In this document: positions 56,060 through 64,000 of the stretch, piece by piece | Layout: each line of letters starts with the position of its first letter | Numbering within the stretch: the first letter of the stretch is position 1 | Assembly: GCF_022012305.1 (NCBI RefSeq) | Contig: NZ_JAKLTM010000003.1 | Location: 310,001 to 374,000, forward strand | Reading direction: 5' to 3' | From: Ramlibacter paludis | Lineage (GTDB): Bacteria > Pseudomonadota > Gammaproteobacteria > Burkholderiales > Burkholderiaceae_C | Length of the DNA: 64,000 nucleotides | Made by a program: the position numbers and the translations under genes | Notes under the pieces: model-generated | What the model was told of the DNA's origin: nothing | Seen by the model: only the letters and a program-made list of their open reading frames with translations | Databases searched by the model: none

Positions 56060-57933
56060 AGCGGCTCGCGCTGCGGCTGGCGCTGGCGCTGGTGCTGGGC
56101 TTCGCGCTCAACGCCGTGCTTTACCACTTCATGCGCGATGCGGCCGAAGGGCCGGTGATCGAGCTGACGCAGCTGCGCTTCATCAAGTCCGACGATCCGG
56201 CGCCGCCGGGGGAGGGCGCGCCCTGGGTGCTAAGGGCGCTGCCGGACAACTGGCACAAGACCAATCCCGGCCAGTCCGGCTACGGCTGGTACCGCGGCAG
56301 CTTCACGCTGGAAGAAGCGCCGGTCGAAACCTGGGCAGCCTACCTGCCGACGGTTGCCACCATGCACCACGTTTTCCTGAACGGCGTGGACATCGGCGGG
56401 GCCGACATGAGCGGGCCCATGCGGCGCACGCTCGGCCGGCCGATCCTGGAACCCATTGCGCCGCAGCTGCTGCTGAAGGGCCGCAACGAACTGCTGGTGC
56501 GCCTGCGCGTGGCGCCGAACCTGCGTGGCGGCCTCGGCCCGGTGACGCTGGGACCCCTCACGACGCTGCAGCCGCGCTACGAGCAGGCGCAATTCATGCG
56601 CGTGGCCTTGCCGCGGGCGCTGAACCTGGCGCTGTTCTTCGTCGGCCTGCTCGTGCTGCTGCTGTGGCTGCGGCGGCGCGAGGAACGCATCTATGGCGTG
56701 TTCGCCGCGCTCGCCCTGGTCTGGTCGCTGCGCAACTTCCACTACTTCGTCTCGCTGGCCTGGATGCCATCCGCGCTGTGGGAAGCATTCGTGCTGGGGA
56801 GCCTGGGGCTGGTGGTGGTGCTGAACTGGATCTTCATGCGCAGCTACACCGGCCTCGCGCCGCGGCGCCGCGAGCGGCTGCTGCTGCTTGCCGCGGTGCT
56901 CGCCTTCCCGCTGTTCGCTCTGACGCCGCCTGCGCTGGCCGCCGCTGTGCGCCTGCCCTGGTACGTCGCCTGTGCCGGGCTGGGGATCTGGACGATCGCG
57001 CTGTTCCTCAAATCGCTGCGCGGAGCGGCGGCGCAGGGGGCCGGGTCGTGGGTCGTGCTGGGCGCCTTGTTTGCGACCTTGCTCCTGGGGCTGACGGACC
57101 TGGCGGTTTCCGCGCAGCTGCTTCCCTTCGGGCCGGCCGCGCGCATGGCCTACGGCGCTCCCTTGCTGCTGTGCGCGCTGGTCTTCGCGCTGGCCGAAAA
57201 CTACTTCCGCACCTACGACCAGGCGCGCCAGCACACCGCCGACCTGGAACGGCGCGTGCACGAACGCACGCGCGAGCTGGAACGCACGCACGAGCGCCTC
57301 CGCGCACTGGAACGCGTTGCCACCCTGGCCGCCGAACGCGAGCGCCTGATGGGCGACATGCATGACGGCATGGGTTCGCAGCTGATCACGACGCTGGAGG
57401 CGGTGGAGCGCGGCGAGCCCCGCGACATTCCCGGGCTGCTGCGCGGCTGCCTCGACGACTTGCGCCTGCTGATCGACTCGCTCGATCCGTCCGAGCATTC
57501 CTTGCAGCTCGCGCTGGGCAACCTGCGCTATCGCCTGGAGCCGCGGCTGCGCGCCGCCGGCATAGCCCTGGACTGGGAAGTGCAGGACGACCTGAGCCTG
57601 CCCGCGGCAGGCGCGGGCCTGCAGGTGCTGCGCATCGTGCAGGAAGCGGTGGGCAACGCGGTCAAGCATGCCGCGGCCACGCGACTGCGCGTGAGCCTGC
57701 TCGCCGAAGGCAACTCGCTGCTGCTGCAGGTGGCCGACAACGGTCGCGGAATCGCGCCGCCTGCGGGCCAGGCGGTACCGCCCAGTGCGCAGCGCGGCAT
57801 CGCCGGCATGCACACCCGCGCTCGCCAGCTCGGGGGAACGCTCGACGTGGCCAGCGATGCGTACGGCACCACGGTCACGCTGCGGCTGCCGCTGCCCGCA
57901 ACGCCTGCCCTGGATACTCCGAGCCGAGTATAG
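56056..57933 (+). CDS. Sensor histidine kinase with galactose-binding-like sensor and multi-helix membrane domain
   Basis: 625 residues from GTG 56056. N-terminal helix, then a periplasmic jelly-roll-like domain (about 40-175: WHKTNPGQSGYGWYRGSF, VFLNGVDIGG, GRNELLVRLRV) and about seven membrane helices (about 188-395), the plan of 7TMR-DISM sensors. A coiled coil leads to the HisKA_3 domain with His436 in MGDMHDGMGSQL, and an ATP-binding domain (EAVGNAVKHA, ADNGRGIAPP, QRGIAGMHTRARQLGG). It should phosphorylate the coupled NarL-type regulator. A carbohydrate-like ligand is a guess from the fold. Confidence 0.9.
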   Translation: MKRLALRLALALVLGFALNAVLYHFMRDAAEGPVIELTQLRFIKSDDPAPPGEGAPWVLRALPDNWHKTNPGQSGYGWYRGSFTLEEAPVETWAAYLPTVATMHHVFLNGVDIGGADMSGPMRRTLGRPILEPIAPQLLLKGRNELLVRLRVAPNLRGGLGPVTLGPLTTLQPRYEQAQFMRVALPRALNLALFFVGLLVLLLWLRRREERIYGVFAALALVWSLRNFHYFVSLAWMPSALWEAFVLGSLGLVVVLNWIFMRSYTGLAPRRRERLLLLAAVLAFPLFALTPPALAAAVRLPWYVACAGLGIWTIALFLKSLRGAAAQGAGSWVVLGALFATLLLGLTDLAVSAQLLPFGPAARMAYGAPLLLCALVFALAENYFRTYDQARQHTADLERRVHERTRELERTHERLRALERVATLAAERERLMGDMHDGMGSQLITTLEAVERGEPRDIPGLLRGCLDDLRLLIDSLDPSEHSLQLALGNLRYRLEPRLRAAGIALDWEVQDDLSLPAAGAGLQVLRIVQEAVGNAVKHAAATRLRVSLLAEGNSLLLQVADNGRGIAPPAGQAVPPSAQRGIAGMHTRARQLGGTLDVASDAYGTTVTLRLPLPATPALDTPSRV

Positions 57934-57997
57934 GAACGCGCCACCCCGCCTCCTACAGTGCGGCTGCGGCCCGCATCGGGCCCTCCTGACCAGCGCC

Positions 57998-58612
57998 TTG
58001 CCTCCTCCTTCCACTCTTTCCTGGCCGCGGCTTGCGTGCCTGGCCGCCCTGGTGGCCGCCGGCAACGCGCTCGCCGCGGTGGGCTACATCGCCGCGCCCG
58101 GCGGCCTGCTGCTGCAGGCGAGCGGCGACGACGCGGTGCTGGCCGCGTGGAACCGGCAGTCGCCGATCCAGGGTTTCTCGGGCTACGGCCGCATCCACCT
58201 CGAAGGCCGTTGCCTGACCGCCCGCGCCGAGGGCGCGCCGCTGCGCTGGGAAGGCTGCCGCCTGGGCGACAAGGCGCAGGTGTGGAAGCTGATCGGCGAT
58301 CGCCTGAGCAACGAGCTGGAACATTGCGCCGAAGTGCTGGCCTCGGGCCGCGTGCAGGCGCAGGCGTGCAACGGCGAGACGGGGCAGCGCTGGAAGGGTT
58401 TGCAGACCGAAGGCGCCGAGGACGTGGCGCGCGGCATCGCCGATCCGCTGGTGCGGCGCATGTTCCTGCGCACCGTCGCCGCCGCGCCGGCCGGCGGATT
58501 GGTCAGCCTGACCACCGGCCTGCCCGTGCAGTTCGTGGTTGCCGGCGCCCTGGATGGCGTAGTGGTCCATCTGGGCGGCGGAACGGTCGTGCGGCTGGCC
58601 GCCAGGGGCTGA
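57998..58612 (+). CDS. Secreted beta-trefoil (ricin-B-like) protein
   Basis: 204 residues if the TTG at 57998 is used; no ATG precedes the signal peptide in this frame. The signal peptide is LACLAALVAAGNALA-AVGY. The mature part has ricin-type motifs (GRCLTARAEGAPLRWEGCRLGDKAQVWKL, VQAQACNGETGQRWKGL) with two QxW-like elements and paired Cys. The last 70 residues are unlike known folds to me. It lies 64 bases after the sensor kinase and may supply or bind the ligand it senses (inference). Start uncertain. Confidence 0.6.
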   Translation: MPPPSTLSWPRLACLAALVAAGNALAAVGYIAAPGGLLLQASGDDAVLAAWNRQSPIQGFSGYGRIHLEGRCLTARAEGAPLRWEGCRLGDKAQVWKLIGDRLSNELEHCAEVLASGRVQAQACNGETGQRWKGLQTEGAEDVARGIADPLVRRMFLRTVAAAPAGGLVSLTTGLPVQFVVAGALDGVVVHLGGGTVVRLAARG

Positions 58613-58633
58613 CGCGCGCGGCACAATGGGGCC

Positions 58634-61489
<2,856 letters not shown>

Positions 61490-61500
61490 CGCCGGCGGCG

Positions 61501-61845
61501 TCAGCCCATGAGCGGGCTGGGGCGCGAGTTCAGGCTGCCAGGCAGCAGCCCATGGAACATCTCGGTGATGTGCGCCACTTTCTCGCGGGCGGCCGCTTCG
61601 CCTTGCGTGGCCGCCAGCGCGGCCATCAGGTCACCGCGGAGATACCAGAGCGCCTGCACGTCGTTGGCGTAGCGGATGCGGCGCGTGACGTTGGGGAACT
61701 GCTTGATGCCGGTGTCGCCCAGCAGGGTGAGCATGGCCTCGCGGATGTCTTCCGTCCCCGTGTCCAGCGTCGAATCGGTCGGCCCGGACGGATTGCCGAG
61801 GAGACCGTAAATGCTGCTGCGGATGCTGCCTTTGAACCAACGCAT
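61501..61845 (-). CDS. Conserved small protein of unknown function
   Basis: 114 residues, no signal or membrane helix. MRWFKGSIRSSIYGLLGNPSG, then TGTEDIREAMLTLLGDTGIKQFPNVTRRIRYANDVQALWYLRGDLMAALA, helix-rich and acidic/basic balanced. I do not recognise the family. The coding look (third-base GC, start with upstream space) is good. It ends 11 bases from ldcA, convergent. Confidence 0.6.
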   Translation of the reverse strand: MRWFKGSIRSSIYGLLGNPSGPTDSTLDTGTEDIREAMLTLLGDTGIKQFPNVTRRIRYANDVQALWYLRGDLMAALAATQGEAAAREKVAHITEMFHGLLPGSLNSRPSPLMG

Positions 61846-61854
61846 ATCTGTGGA

Positions 61855-61870
61855 TTGTCGGCAACGACAA
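61855..61870. promoter_or_regulatory. Small inverted repeat TTGTCG-N4-CGACAA
   Basis: Perfect 6-bp arms, 10 bases before the minus-strand start at 61845. It may be an operator or a leader hairpin of the small unknown gene. Confidence 0.3.
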
Positions 61871-62000
61871 AAGGGATGGGACGGGGAGTCAAATTATCCC
61901 CAAGCGGCCGCCAAGGCAACGTCGGCGGCGTGCACTAGTTGACGGGGCAAAGGATATTTGAATCAAGGGCTTGGCAAAACAACGTCAGGTGTTTTCTCGC

Positions 62001-62029
62001 TTGACGTGCAACTGAATACATTTTAGTTA
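62001..62029 (+). promoter_or_regulatory. Probable promoter of the small gene at 62062
   Basis: TTGACG (62001-62006), 17-base spacer, TAGTTA (62024-62029), in the most AT-rich stretch of the region. It lies 33 bases before the start. Confidence 0.5.
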
Positions 62030-62061
62030 CAACTAGCCCGGCAGCGGCGTAAGCTCGCGGG

Positions 62062-62292
62062 ATGGACACGAAAGCACTCGACATGCAGGCGGTGGCCACG
62101 CGGGAGGACGTCGCGCGGCAGCTGGGCGGCCTGACGCAGGACGAGATCGCGGACCTGCTGCTGCGCCACCTGCAGCGCATCGCGCAGCTCGAACACCAGC
62201 TGCGCGTGCTGCAGGCCTCGCAGGCCCAGTACATCCATTCGGTGCACCTGGAGCGGGACGGACCCGCCCCCTGGCACGAGCCTCATGCCTGA
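62062..62292 (+). CDS. Small helical protein of unknown function
   Basis: 76 residues. Polar N-terminus, then a helix-rich segment with leucine heptads (LGGLTQDEIADLLLRHLQRIAQLEHQLRVLQASQAQYI), which suggests a short coiled coil and self-association. It has a plausible promoter upstream and converges on soxB 3 bases on. No family recognised. Confidence 0.55.
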   Translation: MDTKALDMQAVATREDVARQLGGLTQDEIADLLLRHLQRIAQLEHQLRVLQASQAQYIHSVHLERDGPAPWHEPHA

Positions 62293-62295
62293 GGC

Positions 62296-64000
62296 TCAGC
62301 CGGCGTAGCCGGGGTTGGGCAGGGCGCCCACCAGCGTCGGCAGGCTGGCCTGCCGCGCGGCCACGCGCCCGCCCTTGGCCTGGAGCCACTGTTCCACCAG
62401 GTCCCAGACCGGCGGCGTGTTGGCCGTCCTGGCTTCCTCGCTGACCGGCGCCCAGCCCGCCACCTTGTACTTGCGGTCGGCGGCGATGGGCTGGCCGCCC
62501 AGGCGCATGTCGGTGATGCGACTGCCCATGGCGGCGGAAGGATCGATCGCGTACTGCAGCCCGCCCACGCGCACCATGTCGCCGCCTTGCTGGTAGTACG
62601 GGTCGGGGTTGAAGAGGTTGTCGGCCACGTCTTCCAGCACCGTCTTGAGCATCTCCCCGCTCATCTCGCTGACGGTGCTGTACGAATAGGTGGTGGCGGT
62701 CATGTCCATCAGCCACTCGCGAGTGATGGCCTGGCCGGCGAGCAGGGACGTGCCCCAGCGGAAGCCGGGCGAGAAGGCGATCTGCGCGCCTTGCACGTCC
62801 AGCAGCGCATCCAGCAGCAGCTGGTCGCCGGTGCCGTTGAAGTTGCCGCGGCGGTACAGCGTGCCTTCGGTCACGGCCAGCACCTCGCCGAGCTTCGCCT
62901 CGTAGGGCGCGCGCACCTTGGTGATCAGCGCCTGCATCGCCGGATCGGCCGGCAGCAGGTTGGCGAACACGGGCAGCAGCGTGTAGCGGAAGTCCGCCAG
63001 CTTGCCGCCCTTCACGTCCAGGTCCAGCACCGCCAGGAACTTGCCGTTGCTGCCGGCGTTGGTGACGATGGTCTTGCCGGACTTGTTGCCGACGATGCTC
63101 GCCACGGGCATGCCGTCGTGCGTGTGGCCGCCGAGGATGGCGTCGATGCCGGTCACGCGCGATGCCAGCTTCAGGTCGACGTCCATGCCGTTGTGGCTCA
63201 GGAGCACGACGACCTGCGCACCCTTGCCGCGCACCTCGTCCACCACCTTCTGCATCGCCTCGTCCTGGATGCCGAAGGTCCAGTCGGCGACGAAGTAGCG
63301 CGGGTTGGCGATCGGCGTGTACGGGAAAGCCTGGCCGATGATGGCCACCCGGGTCCCGTTGATCTCGCGCAGCGTGTAGGGCTCGAACACCGGGTCGCCG
63401 AAGTCGGCGGTCTTGACGTTCTGCGCCAGGAACTGGATCCTGCCGGCCAGTTCCCTGTCGACGATCTCCTTCACGCGGTCCATGCCCAGCGTGAATTCCC
63501 AGTGGCCGGTCATGATGTCCACGCCCAGCAGCTTCGCGGCCTCCACCATGTCCTGGCCGCGCGTCCACAGCGCCGTGGCCGACCCTTGCCAGGTGTCGCC
63601 CCCATCGAGCAGCAGCGCGCCCGGCCGGCTCGCCTTCAGGCGCTTCACCAGCGTGGCCAGGTGCGCGAAGCCGCCGACCTTGCCGTAGCGGCGCGCCGCG
63701 GCATCGAAGTCGAGATAGGTGAGGGCGTGCGCTGCCGGCGTGCCGGCCGGCACCTTGGCCACGCGCAACAGGTGCTCGCCCACCAGGTGCGGCAGCTGCC
63801 CCTTCATGGGGCCGATGCCGAGGTTCACGCTCGGCTCGCGGAAGTGCACCGGCAGCAGCTGCGCGTGGCAGTCCGTCATGTGCAGCAGCGACACGTTGCC
63901 GAAGCGCGGCAGCTCGTACATCGCTTCGCCGGCCGTCGCGGCATTCGCGTCGGCCCAGCGGCCCAGGCCCATGCCGGCGACCGCGCCCGCCCCCAGCACC
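62296..64000 (-). CDS. soxB: Thiosulfohydrolase SoxB, 5' end outside window
   Basis: 567 residues are present; the signal sequence start lies beyond base 64000, with only a glycine-rich remnant (LGAGAVAGMGLG) of a Tat-type leader seen. SoxB blocks: LLHMTDCHAQLLPVHFREP, GPMKGQLPHLVGE, LDGGDTWQGSATALWTRGQDM, GHWEFTLG, LLSHNGMDVDL and GGHTHDGMP, which supply the two-manganese site. It splits sulfate from thiosulfate-derived conjugates on SoxY in the periplasm. This marks the edge of a thiosulfate-oxidation cluster; no other sox gene is in the window. Confidence 0.96.
   Translation of the reverse strand, partial: VLGAGAVAGMGLGRWADANAATAGEAMYELPRFGNVSLLHMTDCHAQLLPVHFREPSVNLGIGPMKGQLPHLVGEHLLRVAKVPAGTPAAHALTYLDFDAAARRYGKVGGFAHLATLVKRLKASRPGALLLDGGDTWQGSATALWTRGQDMVEAAKLLGVDIMTGHWEFTLGMDRVKEIVDRELAGRIQFLAQNVKTADFGDPVFEPYTLREINGTRVAIIGQAFPYTPIANPRYFVADWTFGIQDEAMQKVVDEVRGKGAQVVVLLSHNGMDVDLKLASRVTGIDAILGGHTHDGMPVASIVGNKSGKTIVTNAGSNGKFLAVLDLDVKGGKLADFRYTLLPVFANLLPADPAMQALITKVRAPYEAKLGEVLAVTEGTLYRRGNFNGTGDQLLLDALLDVQGAQIAFSPGFRWGTSLLAGQAITREWLMDMTATTYSYSTVSEMSGEMLKTVLEDVADNLFNPDPYYQQGGDMVRVGGLQYAIDPSAAMGSRITDMRLGGQPIAADRKYKVAGWAPVSEEARTANTPPVWDLVEQWLQAKGGRVAARQASLPTLVGALPNPGYAG

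Overview
The window is a gene-dense, high-GC stretch of a bacterial chromosome. Gene content and order (rimP-nusA-infB-rbfA-truB-typA, smpB/ratA-rnfH, guaB/guaA, several peptide ABC importers, soxB) and protein character point to a betaproteobacterium of the order Burkholderiales, most likely Comamonadaceae (Ramlibacter/Variovorax-like). The placement is an inference from content, not from a marker-gene comparison. No rRNA, tRNA, insertion sequence, prophage or CRISPR array was seen, and no gene-free stretch exceeds 300 bases.

Layout. 1-4453 (+): a five-gene run with the end of a hotdog thioesterase, an NADP-dependent oxidoreductase, AidB, a glutathione-transferase-like protein and an O6-alkylguanine methyltransferase. 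4463-5122 (-): a LapA-like membrane coiled-coil protein. 5256-9618 (+): tex, a membrane PEGA protein and a Ser/Thr kinase, facing fabI (-). 10639-16314 (+): a complete Ton energy unit (exbB, two exbD, tonB) and a large TonB-dependent receptor closed by a strong terminator and followed by a double-palindrome repeat. 16416-37009: about 20 kb of peptide transport. On the minus strand are an extra solute-binding protein, oppABCDF and an MFS exporter. Divergent on the plus strand is a dppBC-like pair with a fused double ATPase. Next come a small protein with a LytS/LytTR two-component pair, then yejABEF and arfB.

37437-45714 (+): the transcription/translation operon rimP-nusA-infB-rbfA-truB-typA, headed by a promoter that runs straight into an intrinsic terminator. 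45728-47685 (+): a DMT exporter and a 3-hydroxyisobutyryl-CoA-hydrolase-like enzyme. 47689-49506 (-): a lipoprotein, ECF sigma and anti-sigma unit with an ECF-like promoter. Next come smpB (-) divergent from ratA-rnfH (+), a DUF4124 protein (-), then guaB, a Phd/PIN toxin-antitoxin pair, guaA and a NarL-type two-component system with a secreted beta-trefoil-like protein. 58634-61489 (+): paiB, a small membrane protein, a TadA fused to a degenerate haloalkane-dehalogenase-like domain, and ldcA. The window ends with two small unknown genes and the 5'-truncated soxB (-).

Most of the window is housekeeping. The best candidates for something new are the TadA/pseudo-hydrolase fusion, the leader terminators before nusA and exbB, the toxin-antitoxin pair between guaB and guaA, the tex-linked PEGA/kinase pair, and the repeat-bearing LytS sensor lying among three peptide importers.
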